IMG/VR virus record: IMGVR_UViG_3300046713_000113
Span: 1-36,543 of that record
From: a virus
Direction: 5' to 3' (one strand)
Length of the DNA stretch: 36,543 bases
Shown: in pieces, positions 21,277-27,350 of the stretch
Layout: each line of letters begins with the position of its first letter
Numbering within the stretch: the stretch's first letter is position 1
The notes under the pieces: model-generated
Database searches by the model: none
Told to the model about the DNA's origin: nothing
Seen by the model: only the letters and a program-made list of their open reading frames with translations
Position numbers and translations under genes: made by a program

Positions 21277-21551
21277 CAGGCCCTCTTCTCGTAGGCCAGG
21301 ACGCAGTCCTCGGGGACGATCTTGACGTCGTTGATCTTCGCGAAGTGGCCGGCGTGGAAGTAGACGCGGTCGCCGGCGTCGACGTCGAGGGTGCAGTCGC
21401 GGCCGCGCTCGACCACGATCGCCATCTCCGTCTCCGCGCCGCTCATATCGGGCGGCACCCATAGGCCCTCGGCCTCGGGCACGGGCGGGTCGGTGACCGT
21501 GAGCCGCGCGCCTGCGGGCGTGACCGCCCTAATCTCGGTTTGCTCGGTCAT
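21276..21551 (-). CDS. GroES-like (co-chaperonin fold) protein, 91 aa
   Basis: ATG 21551 overlaps the mini-ORF stop. Residues 45-91 (AIVVERGRDCTLDVDAGDRV, then YFHAGHFAKINDVKIVPEDC and VLAYEKR) follow the C-terminal GroES pattern: V-x-x-G-D-x-V-x-F, a variable loop, and a D-x-hydrophobic-A-Y end. The N-terminal part is less clear and no mobile loop can be pointed out. Phage co-chaperonins such as T4 gp31 help fold capsid protein. Similar barrel folds without that role are possible. Confidence 0.45.
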   Translation of the reverse strand: MTEQTEIRAVTPAGARLTVTDPPVPEAEGLWVPPDMSGAETEMAIVVERGRDCTLDVDAGDRVYFHAGHFAKINDVKIVPEDCVLAYEKRA

Positions 21552-21592
21552 CAGACCCCCCCCCCCCCCGACGGTTTCGTCTCGGTCGGCAT
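21551..21592 (-). CDS. 13-aa mini-ORF with a 14-G run (MPTETKPSGGGGV)
   Basis: ATG 21592 overlaps the Toprim gene stop and its TGA overlaps ATG 21551 (TGATG at both ends). It contains an unbroken run of 14 G on this strand (21556-21569). With one more G it would read straight into the GroES-like gene. It may be a coupling peptide, a slippage switch, or a misread homopolymer. Confidence 0.35.
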   Translation of the reverse strand: MPTETKPSGGGGV

Positions 21593-22533
21593 CAGTCGAC
21601 GTCCTCGTCTTCGGCCTCGCCGAACTCGATGGACTCCAGGCGCTCGACGATCAGGTCGCGCTCGCGGTCGGCCTTCGCTTCGACCCGTTCCTGCGTCTCG
21701 GAATCGGTCCACTCGGCGAGGGCGTCGCGCACCGTCTCGGCGAGCAGGTCGGGCGGCATCGCCTCGGCCTGGCACGTCTCGTCGAGCCAGTTGACGGAGC
21801 GGCTGTCGCTCGACTTCGCCGGCGCCGTCGGCAGTTCATGCTCGGCGACCTGATCCTGGGTGAGGGCGACGCGGATCGGCTTGAACTTGTCTTCGAGGTC
21901 GGAGACGGAGATGTAGCCGTCCCCGGAGTGCCCGGCGATGAAATGCAGGGCGTCAGTGGTCATGGCGTCGAAGATCGACTCGCCGCTGGGGTCGTAGTCG
22001 CCGACGTGCAGGAAGATCGTCGGCTTGCTGAAGCGCAGGGCGCGCTGGGCGATTTCGTGCGTGACCGTGACCGACGAGAAGCCGCCGGTGCTGTAGACGC
22101 GGACGCCGAAGTCCTGCGCGACGCGCTCCAGCTGGGGCACCATGCCGCCCGCCTCGCACCACAACTCGATTCGATACTCCTGGCCCTCGCGGGTGTAGCG
22201 GTGGTAACCGCGGCCCGAATCCTTCAGGTCCTCCCAGAAGCTCGCCGGGTCGAGGTAGCCCCAGTCGCCGCCGGCGGTCGTGGTGCCGTCGTCGCGGATC
22301 ACGTCGAAGCCGATCATCTGGGCGCGACGGGCGCGGACCAGCTTCTCGCAGAGGTTCTTGTAGTCGCGCTCGGTCTTCGGGTAGTTGTAGGCGCCGACGA
22401 GCCGGTAGAAGATTTGCCGCGCCGTCATCGGCAGCTGCGCGCGGTATTCGTTCAGCACGGTCTGGACCTGGTCGATCAGGGCGACCGACTCGGCGTTGGG
22501 TTTCCAATCAGCGTAGCCGCGGGGCCGTGCCAT
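21592..22533 (-). CDS. Topoisomerase VI subunit A-like Toprim protein
   Basis: A 313-aa protein. The N-terminal half has a winged-helix look (LPMTARQIFYRLVGAYNYPK, EKLVRARRAQMIGFDVI). The Toprim part has Glu127 in ELWCEAGGM and DYDPSG (179-184), the D-x-D of TopoVI-A/Spo11-type Toprim domains. The acidic C-terminus lacks known motifs. A catalytic Tyr near residue 43 (FYRLV) is possible. Its role could be DNA cleavage or replication. GAAGGAG lies upstream of ATG 22533. Confidence 0.65.
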   Translation of the reverse strand: MARPRGYADWKPNAESVALIDQVQTVLNEYRAQLPMTARQIFYRLVGAYNYPKTERDYKNLCEKLVRARRAQMIGFDVIRDDGTTTAGGDWGYLDPASFWEDLKDSGRGYHRYTREGQEYRIELWCEAGGMVPQLERVAQDFGVRVYSTGGFSSVTVTHEIAQRALRFSKPTIFLHVGDYDPSGESIFDAMTTDALHFIAGHSGDGYISVSDLEDKFKPIRVALTQDQVAEHELPTAPAKSSDSRSVNWLDETCQAEAMPPDLLAETVRDALAEWTDSETQERVEAKADRERDLIVERLESIEFGEAEDEDVD

Positions 22534-22564
22534 CGTGCGCTCCTTCGGTTGGGGTGCGGTTCAT
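22508..22564 (-). CDS. Leader peptide MNRTPTEGAHDGTAPRLR
   Basis: ATG 22564 lies 7 nt behind the -10 TAGCGT. The frame is out of phase with the Toprim gene start 31 nt further on and ends inside it. Copies at 6509, 10309 and 33285 share the MNRSQ-like start and spacing. Translation is inferred. Confidence 0.35.
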   Translation of the reverse strand: MNRTPTEGAHDGTAPRLR

Positions 22565-22571
22565 GGCACCG

Positions 22572-22601
22572 ACGCTAACAGAAGGGCTTGCGGTTTGTCA
22601 A
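22572..22601 (-). promoter_or_regulatory. Promoter TTGACA-18-TAGCGT over operator
   Basis: -35 TTGACA (22601-22596), 18-nt spacer, -10 TAGCGT (22577-22572). Palindrome variant CTTGCGGTTTGTCAAG spans 22587-22602. The stop TGA of the HTH gene (22600-22598) lies inside the -35. It feeds the Toprim-DUF5131-methyltransferase unit. Confidence 0.7.
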
Positions 22602-22834
22602 GCGGCGGCTGCGGCGGCGCGCTGCTCGCGCTCGGCGGCGTCGGAGCGTTCTTTGGCGAAGCGCTCGACGTCACGGCGGAAGAAGAGGGGCGCCTTGTGT
22701 TTGCCCTGGAAGCAGATGGGAGGCGGGAAGTCGGGGTGATCGACCACCGAGGCGACGCCCTGGCGGCTGACCCCGACGATCGACGCTATCTCATAGCGGC
22801 CGACGATCGAGTTCGGCTGAGTCTCGGCTCTCAC
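22598..22834 (-). CDS. HTH (MerR/excisionase-like) DNA-binding protein, 78 aa
   Basis: GTG 22834 lies 7 nt behind a -10 box and there is no SD, so a leaderless start is likely. Residues 10-50 (SIVGRYEIASIVGVSRQGVA, SVVDHPDFPPPICFQGKHKA, then PLFFRRDVERFAKER) are the AlpA/MerR-type helix-turn-helix plus wing. The Ala-rich C-terminus ends at the next promoter. It lies between two copies of the operator, so it is a candidate regulator of this regulon or an excisionase-type protein. Confidence 0.7.
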   Translation of the reverse strand: MRAETQPNSIVGRYEIASIVGVSRQGVASVVDHPDFPPPICFQGKHKAPLFFRRDVERFAKERSDAAEREQRAAAAAA

Positions 22835-22841
22835 GCAGGCA

Positions 22842-22870
22842 ACTCTACTGCGTGGCTTGCGCTTGGTCAA
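22842..22870 (-). promoter_or_regulatory. Promoter TTGACC-17-TAGAGT over operator
   Basis: -35 TTGACC (22870-22865), 17-nt spacer, -10 TAGAGT (22847-22842). Palindrome variant CTTGCGCTTGGTCAAG spans 22856-22871. It lies inside the 3' end of the gene 22845-23444, whose tail LDQAQATQ and stop TAG are encoded by it. Drives the HTH gene. Confidence 0.75.
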
Positions 22871-23444
22871 GTGTGGGCGCCGGTCCCATGACCTCGCGGA
22901 TGCGCTCCAGGGGCGCGGCGTTGCAGCGGTTCTCGAACTGGTCGCGGGTGCCAAAACAAAGATGCCAGCCGTCGTTGCGCTTCTTCGTGCCGTTCTTGCG
23001 GACCGAGATGTAGGGGTCGAAGGCGATCCCGTCGACGGCGAGTTTGCAGACCGCCTCGGCGTGGGCCAGGCGCTCGGCCGCGTCGGTCGACCTGTCCTTG
23101 CCGGGCGCCGCCAGCTTCTCCAGGTGGGGGCGGATCATTTCAAAGCGGTCGAGCGTGAACTCCGACCGGGGGTGCTTGCAGGCGGTGCGCCAGTACTTGA
23201 AGACGCGCAGCGCCGCCGGCCAGACGGGCGATTCTTCGGCCTCGGCGTCCTTGTCGCGCTTCAGTTCGGCGTGGCGGGCGGCCCAGCCACGCACGTCGCG
23301 CTGGAGGCCGGCTATCTCGTCTTCGAGCTTCTGGACGAAGTCGCCCAGGACGCCGACGCGCATCCCATCGGGGTCGACGACGATCATCTCGGGCGCCATC
23401 GCCTCGGGGGCGGCGGCAAGGTGGCGGGCTGGCTCTGCGCTCAT
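22845..23444 (-). CDS. Hypothetical replication-region protein, 199 aa
   Basis: ATG 23444 overlaps the CHC2 gene stop (ATGA). A coiled-coil-prone part (FVQKLEDEIAGLQRDVRGWA) is followed by FKYWRTACKHPRSEFTLDRF then EMIRPHLEKLAAPGKD. Next come AVCKLAVDGIAFDPYISVRK and WHLCFGTRDQFENRCNAA. This resembles phage proteins I have seen beside primase-like genes, but no function is known. Its last eight residues are encoded by the promoter element. Confidence 0.6.
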   Translation of the reverse strand: MSAEPARHLAAAPEAMAPEMIVVDPDGMRVGVLGDFVQKLEDEIAGLQRDVRGWAARHAELKRDKDAEAEESPVWPAALRVFKYWRTACKHPRSEFTLDRFEMIRPHLEKLAAPGKDRSTDAAERLAHAEAVCKLAVDGIAFDPYISVRKNGTKKRNDGWHLCFGTRDQFENRCNAAPLERIREVMGPAPTLDQAQATQ

Positions 23445-24298
23445 GGAAAAACCTCCAGTAGGCGTTCGTGAATTCTTCGGAAGTCAGCGCCCGAGCGCGG
23501 CAGGTCCCAGAGGATGCCTGCTAGCTCATAGATGGAGCCGTAGGCTTCGCAGCCGTAGCAGCGCCAGCGCGTGTCGCGGCAATGAAAGGACGGGGTGCGC
23601 TCGTCGTGGCCGGGCAGGGGGCAGAGCAGGTAGCCGCCGCGGTTGGCCTCCGTGCCGGTGAGCCGGAAGACGTAGTCGATCGCCTCCAGGTTCAGCAGCC
23701 GCCCCTTCTCCCCGTCGAAGCCGTCGTTGACGATGCGCCCGCGTTCCTCGATGGCGCGGTCGCGGTAGGCCCGGTCGCGCCAGCGCTGCCCCCAGATTCG
23801 CCGCGCGCCTTCGCGCCAGAGGTCCCTGGGGTCGACCAGGAGGACGCCGGCGAAGAGGTCGTAGACGGTGAGGCTCAGTTCCGCGGCTTCGGCTTCCCTC
23901 TCTCTCGACCTGTCGCGCTGGGCCTCGGCGCGCTTACGGACCTCAGCCCAGAAGGCTGTTCGCGTGGCAGCTGGGGCGCGGTGGAATGCCGCCATCGCCT
24001 CGGCGCCCGGGCGGTTGGCCTCTTCTATGCCCGCCACAACATCAGCGAAAGTGATCCCCTGGCGGTGACCCTTCGATTTCTCGACACCGTCTTGCCCCGC
24101 TCGCGCCTCACTGGGCGCAGCGACCCGATGCCCCTCTGACGGGCTAGCAACCGGCGCAGGGTCCGCGACAGGCATGGTCAGCGGGCGTCGGCGGCGTCGA
24201 AAATCGAGGATGCCCCGACGTTCGACGTCGGGACGCGAATCCCAGCAGGGCACGTACCACTGGGCGATTTGTGTTTCTCGCCGCTCAAATGGGTACAA
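23441..24298 (-). CDS. CHC2 zinc-finger (primase-type) protein
   Basis: The open frame reaches TTG 24298 (285 aa), but ATG 24175 (MPVADPAPVAS) may be the start; no good SD supports either. The C-terminal 60 residues are a CHC2 zinc finger of bacterial primases: GGYLLCPLPGHDERTPSFHC then WRCYGCEAYGSIYELAGILW (C-x4-H...C-x2-C). No Toprim or helicase domain follows, so this is an isolated primase zinc finger, unlike full DnaG. The middle is a basic helical region. It may serve primer-site recognition together with host primase. Confidence 0.7.
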   Translation of the reverse strand: MYPFERRETQIAQWYVPCWDSRPDVERRGILDFRRRRRPLTMPVADPAPVASPSEGHRVAAPSEARAGQDGVEKSKGHRQGITFADVVAGIEEANRPGAEAMAAFHRAPAATRTAFWAEVRKRAEAQRDRSREREAEAAELSLTVYDLFAGVLLVDPRDLWREGARRIWGQRWRDRAYRDRAIEERGRIVNDGFDGEKGRLLNLEAIDYVFRLTGTEANRGGYLLCPLPGHDERTPSFHCRDTRWRCYGCEAYGSIYELAGILWDLPRSGADFRRIHERLLEVFP

Positions 24299-24335
24299 TT
24301 CCCGTGCTGATCATCGCTGACGGCACCTTAACACG

Positions 24336-24369
24336 AAGAGGCCGGCTCCCGCAAGGAAGTCGGCCTCTT
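24336..24369 (-). terminator. Strong hairpin between two leftward units
   Basis: AAGAGGCCGGCT (24336-24347) pairs with AGTCGGCCTCTT (24358-24369), 12 bp with one G-U pair and a 10-nt loop. On the leftward transcript it is followed by CGTGTT, not a real U run, so termination is probable but not certain. It lies 38 nt past the stop of the 127-aa gene. Confidence 0.55.
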
Positions 24370-24406
24370 GTGCGTCTCGGACTTTGCAGGGAAAAGCTGA
24401 AGCGAT

Positions 24407-24790
24407 CTAGGCGACTTTCTCCATCTGCATCAGCTTGAACTGATGCTCGCGCTCGACCTCGTTGACGTCGCCGGTCGCGTTGTTCATCTTGTGGATGACC
24501 GCGACCTTCGTGCAGCGGATACGGACCACCGCCTCGACGACGTCGCCTGGCTGGTACTCGCCGGCCGGAATGTCGATCTTGCCCCCGACCATTTTGGCCG
24601 TCGCCTTGTCGGGGTTTTTGCCGCCGATGACCAGCGACAGCTGGCCCTTGCCCTCTAGCTCGACCGGGGGCGGACCCTTCGCCTCGGTCTTCTCGCTGCC
24701 CTGCTCGTCGGAATGCTCGCCGTCGAGCGGTTCGCCGTTGCCGTTGCCTGATGCCGCCTTGCCTGCGGGTGGTGCCGCTGCGACTGCCAT
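24407..24790 (-). CDS. Hypothetical protein, 127 aa
   Basis: AGGAGG 8 nt before ATG 24790 is the best Shine-Dalgarno in the window. An Ala/Gly-rich disordered first 45 residues precede a beta-rich domain (GQLSLVIGGKNPDKATAKMV, DIPAGEYQPGDVVEAVVRIR) and a helix-like end (NNATGDVNEVEREHQFKLMQ). No family is recognised. A GATAAT box lies 20 nt upstream of the start. The strong SD suggests a high-level product, such as a DNA-binding accessory protein. Confidence 0.6.
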   Translation of the reverse strand: MAVAAAPPAGKAASGNGNGEPLDGEHSDEQGSEKTEAKGPPPVELEGKGQLSLVIGGKNPDKATAKMVGGKIDIPAGEYQPGDVVEAVVRIRCTKVAVIHKMNNATGDVNEVEREHQFKLMQMEKVA

Positions 24791-24908
24791 GCGGGGGACC
24801 TCCTGGGTCGATTATCGTTTGCCGCGCCTCTGGGAAGGGGCGCTGGCGGCATTCTTGTCGCCCGACCGGACGGCTCGCTCTGCGGGCCTTTCGTCGTAGA
24901 GGGGGGTG

Positions 24909-24914
24909 TAGGCT
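24909..24914 (+). promoter_or_regulatory. -10 box TAGGCT (TGn-extended) for the tRNA
   Basis: TG-TAGGCT ends at 24914; 6 nt later the mature tRNA 5' end begins (24921), so transcription could start at base one. The -35 region is poor. Confidence 0.45.
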
Positions 24915-24920
24915 CGCCGG

Positions 24921-25015
24921 GCGCACGTAGCTCAGTGGTCAAACCGGCCTTCACGGGCTGGGAAGAGCGTGGCCCTTTCAAGGCCGAGGTCGCGGGTTCG
25001 ATTCCCGTCGTGCGC
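24921..25015 (+). tRNA. tRNA-Glu (anticodon TTC) with enlarged D-loop
   Basis: Acceptor GCGCACG (24921-24927) pairs with CGTGCGC (25009-25015). D-stem GCTC (24930-24933) pairs with GAGC (24965-24968). Anticodon stem TGGCC/GGCCG holds loop CTTTCAA with anticodon TTC (24977-24979). T-arm GCGGG-TTCGATT-CCCGT is normal and no CCA is encoded. The D-loop is 31 nt instead of about 8. The extra 23 nt (about 24939-24961) form their own hairpin, CCGGCC-TTCACG-GGCTGG. Without it the tRNA is a standard 72 nt. It is the only tRNA seen and runs against the neighbouring genes. Confidence 0.85.
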
Positions 25016-25096
25016 ATCGCCGCCGCTGGGGCACATGAAAGCTGGGCCGGGAGGCGAGTTGACCCGCCGAGCGACCCAGGCCCCGGCGGGGGCGAC
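25016..25096 (+). other. Gap between tRNA and resolvase gene
   Basis: No gene is seen. It holds a short GC hairpin GCCCC-GGCG-GGGGC (25080-25093), next to the resolvase stop. This may act as a weak terminator for either strand. Confidence 0.3.
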
Positions 25097-25681
25097 CTAG
25101 ACCAGCGCGGCCTGGCCGGCGGGGTCGGGCGTGACGAGGCCCGCTTCCTCGACGGTGGTGAAGTTCATCGAGCCGACGATGACGACCGTGAATGGCTCGG
25201 CCAGGTTGAAGTTGTCGGCGAACAGCTTCCAGCCCTCGCCCCCCACGACCCGGCGGTCGTCGGCGATGACGCCGGCCTGGGTGAGGGAGTCGCTGATGGC
25301 GCGCCGCATCTTGTCGTAGTCGTGGGTCTGGGTCTGGTCGGGGTAGGCGGGCGCGTCGGGGCGCAGGACCCGGCCGGCCTTGCGCTTCAGGTAGTCGCCG
25401 GCGGGGCGCATCTCATAGAACCAGAGGTCGACGTAGAGGGGGCCGTCGAGCGGGGCGCGATCGCCCCAGCCCGTCTTCGCGACCTGCTTCACCGCCTTCA
25501 TCCACGGCGCCGTCTTCTTCGAGTCGTGGGTGTAGTTCAGCAGCAGGACGCCGCCCTTCGTGTAGACGAAGGACCCGTCGCCGCGGGTGACCGGGAACGC
25601 CTTCTTCGATCCGGCGCCGGCGGCCTGGCCGGGAACCTTGAAGCGGAACCGCTCTGCGCCTCTCTCTGGGACGAAATCCAT
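25097..25681 (-). CDS. rusA: RusA-like Holliday junction resolvase
   Basis: A 194-aa protein. Start MDFVPERGAERFRFKVPGQA then AGSKKAF is the RusA opening ('F-x-V-x-G-x-P..K'). DGPLYVDLWFYEMRP is the central strand. Asp121 and Asp123 (THDYDKMRRAISDSL), Asp131, and DD at 141-142 (GVIADDRRVV) make up the metal-binding acidic set of RusA. It resolves recombination junctions and branched DNA before packaging. It belongs with the annealing protein and nuclease encoded upstream. Confidence 0.85.
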   Translation of the reverse strand: MDFVPERGAERFRFKVPGQAAGAGSKKAFPVTRGDGSFVYTKGGVLLLNYTHDSKKTAPWMKAVKQVAKTGWGDRAPLDGPLYVDLWFYEMRPAGDYLKRKAGRVLRPDAPAYPDQTQTHDYDKMRRAISDSLTQAGVIADDRRVVGGEGWKLFADNFNLAEPFTVVIVGSMNFTTVEEAGLVTPDPAGQAALV

Positions 25682-25741
25682 GCCGGGTACTTTCCCCCAT
25701 GTCGAGGACGGAACGGGCGCCAGCGGCCCGGAGGACGAGGC

Positions 25742-26200
25742 TCAGACGTGCTGCCAGGTCCGGCCGTGGATGATGTTGGCGATGGTGCGCCTCGTCACCG
25801 CGAATGCCTCGGCTAGCTCGCGGTGCGACCAACCAGCGGGCGCCCACTCGCGGATCGTGCGCACGGCGGCCGGGGTCAGCTTCGCGTTGGGATGCTCGAC
25901 CCCCTTCGGGAAATTGTGCTGTCGGCCCTTCGCGGAGCGGTCGCGAGCGTTGACGCCGGGGTCGCCCAGGAACAGGTGCGCCGGATTGCAGCAGGGCGGG
26001 TTGTCGCAGGTGTGGAGGACGTGCGCCTCGGGGCGCTTGTGGCCGTGGGCGATGACATAGGCGATATGGGTGGCGGGGACCAGTCGTCCCTTGACTCGCA
26101 GGCGCCCGTAGCCGCCGCCCTCCCTCGACCCCGTCCACGGCCAGCACTCGTCGGGGCCTCGACGGTCGACCTTCGCCCAGAAGCGGTCGCTGATCGTCAT
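25742..26200 (-). CDS. HNH homing-type endonuclease with HTH tail
   Basis: A 152-aa protein. FWAKVDRRGPDECWPWTGSR and GGYGRLRVKGRLVPATHIAY lead to HVLHTCDNPPCCNPAHLFLG, the HNH_3 core (H...C-x4-C-C-x-P-x-H). The C-terminal KLTPAAVRTIREWAPAG then SHRELAEAFAVTRRTI is a helix-turn-helix as in homing endonucleases. It stands alone in the DNA-metabolism cluster with its own TAGACT box 8 nt upstream, consistent with a selfish insertion. Confidence 0.8.
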   Translation of the reverse strand: MTISDRFWAKVDRRGPDECWPWTGSREGGGYGRLRVKGRLVPATHIAYVIAHGHKRPEAHVLHTCDNPPCCNPAHLFLGDPGVNARDRSAKGRQHNFPKGVEHPNAKLTPAAVRTIREWAPAGWSHRELAEAFAVTRRTIANIIHGRTWQHV

Positions 26201-26201
26201 A

Positions 26202-26348
26202 TCACCGGAGTCTAGTACGACTATGCATGGCGCCCGGCGTAAGGGGGGCGCGCTCGGGTTTGCCCTTCTGGCGGCCCTTCATCCAGCCGCCGCCGGTGCG
26301 CGAGTGGTGGGAGCCGATCTTCTTCGCGTTTTTGTTCCTACGGGGCAC
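26202..26348 (-). CDS. Highly basic small protein, 48 aa
   Basis: GTG 26348 opens MPRRNKNAKKIGSHHSRTG, then GGWMKGRQKGKPERAPLTP. Arg/Lys/His-rich throughout, so nucleic acid binding is plausible. No family recognised. It precedes the HNH gene and contains the TAGACT box at its end. Confidence 0.45.
   Translation of the reverse strand: MPRRNKNAKKIGSHHSRTGGGWMKGRQKGKPERAPLTPGAMHSRTRLR
26209..26214 (-). promoter_or_regulatory. -10 box TAGACT before the HNH gene
   Basis: TAGACT ends 8 nt before ATG 26200 and lies in the last codons of the 48-aa gene. No -35 is visible. Confidence 0.4.
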
Positions 26349-26361
26349 GGTGCCCGGGAGC

Positions 26362-26694
26362 CTAGCCCGGCGCGTCGCCCCCGTCGTGAAGCGGCGCCAG
26401 GGACTTGATCGCATGCAAGATCGTCGAGTGGTGACGCCCGCCCAGCGCGCGCCCGATTTCCGGCGACGAGTAGCCGGCGACCTGGGCCTCGGCCGCAGCG
26501 ATCGCTCGGGCGCGGCAGATGTATTTGCGGCGGCTGGCCCCCTTCAGGTCCTCCCACTCGACCCCGAGGCTGCGCCCGACGCGGGCGAGCAGCTGCGGCA
26601 GGGATTCGTCGGGCTGGAGGGGACGCGGCGGCGGGTCGATCGGGATGACGGCGACGCCGGCGAGCGCCACGGCGTGATCCTCCCAGCCGCTCAC
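26362..26694 (-). CDS. DnaA domain IV-like DNA-binding protein, 110 aa
   Basis: GTG 26694 overlaps the preceding stop (GTGA). Residues 45-105 (LGVEWEDLKGASRRKYICRA, RAIAAAEAQVAGYSSPEIGR, then ALGGRHHSTILHAIKSLA) follow the DnaA C-terminal DNA-binding pattern: basic loop, long helix, HTH ending in G-x-H-H-S-T (DnaA has R-D-H-S-T). The AAA+ domain is absent. It may bind DnaA-box-like sites in phage or host DNA. Confidence 0.7.
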   Translation of the reverse strand: MSGWEDHAVALAGVAVIPIDPPPRPLQPDESLPQLLARVGRSLGVEWEDLKGASRRKYICRARAIAAAEAQVAGYSSPEIGRALGGRHHSTILHAIKSLAPLHDGGDAPG

Positions 26695-26885
26695 GGCGAC
26701 CCCTTGACGATGTCGAGCCGGATGACCTCCACGCGCGGCTTGTAGAGGACGCGGATCAGGCGCGGCTGCTGGTTGATCCCGACCTCGAACTCGACGGCGC
26801 GCAGGGCGTCGGGGTTGCCGCAGCCGCGTTCGACCAGGGCCGACTGCACCCAGAGCGGCAGGCGCTCCCACTCTTCGGTCGTCAT
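26691..26885 (-). CDS. Hypothetical protein, 64 aa
   Basis: ATG 26885 overlaps the preceding stop (ATGA). Product: MTTEEWERLPLWVQSALVER, then NPDALRAVEFEVGINQQPRL and VLYKPRVEVIRLDIVKGSP. Helix followed by strands; no family recognised. Confidence 0.55.
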   Translation of the reverse strand: MTTEEWERLPLWVQSALVERGCGNPDALRAVEFEVGINQQPRLIRVLYKPRVEVIRLDIVKGSP

Positions 26886-27046
26886 CGGTTGCCCTCCAGG
26901 CGACGCTTAGCCTCTTCGGCAGCGACACGTTTGCGCTCGATTTCCTCGCGCTCGGCCTGGCGGCGCTGGCGGTCGGAGCGGCGGGCGGCGCGTTTACTGC
27001 GCCGCTTCGCCTTCTCCCCCGCCGAGTGCTTACTCTTTCGGCTCAC
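26882..27046 (-). CDS. Highly charged helical protein, 54 aa
   Basis: GTG 27046 lies inside the end of the previous gene. Product is almost entirely Arg/Lys/Glu/Ala (SAGEKAKRRSKRAARRSDRQ, EREEIERKRVAAEEAKRR), a single long helix. No function recognised. Confidence 0.5.
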   Translation of the reverse strand: MSRKSKHSAGEKAKRRSKRAARRSDRQRRQAEREEIERKRVAAEEAKRRLEGNR

Positions 27047-27350
27047 CGGCGCCAGCCTCTGCCTCGCCCTCGGCCTTCTCGGGCATCGCCGACATCCTCT
27101 TCGCCGTGAACCTGGGCCGCGATTCTTCCTCGACCTTGCAGGCGTTCCAGTTGCCGATCGGGACCGCCACGGCGACCGTGACCTTCTCGGGCAGGCCGTT
27201 GGCCTCCAGGGCCGCGATGCAGGCGCCCTCGGCGGTGGTGGCGGCGTGGTTGCCGAGGTTGGTGTAGGTGTCGGGCGGTGTCTCCGCACCGGCCGCCACT
27301 TTCGGCCGCGGGTTCTTCGCGACCACGACGTAATGGCGCTCGTCTGGCAT
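27030..27350 (-). CDS. Hypothetical protein, 106 aa
   Basis: ATG 27350 in a TGATG overlap. MPDERHYVVVAKNPRPKVAA, then DTYTNLGNHAATTAEGACIA and EKVTVAVAVPIGNWNACKVE give a small beta-alpha fold; the tail is acidic. No family recognised. Confidence 0.55.
   Translation of the reverse strand: MPDERHYVVVAKNPRPKVAAGAETPPDTYTNLGNHAATTAEGACIAALEANGLPEKVTVAVAVPIGNWNACKVEEESRPRFTAKRMSAMPEKAEGEAEAGAGEPKE

Noticed and set aside
24921-25015. tRNA as attachment site
   Set aside because: The tRNA is complete but no integrase gene lies beside it in this window.
24935-25816. Long rightward frame beginning at the tRNA
   Set aside because: Its start (AGSIPVVR) is the translated tRNA T-arm and the rest is antisense to RusA; it has no SD and shadow composition.
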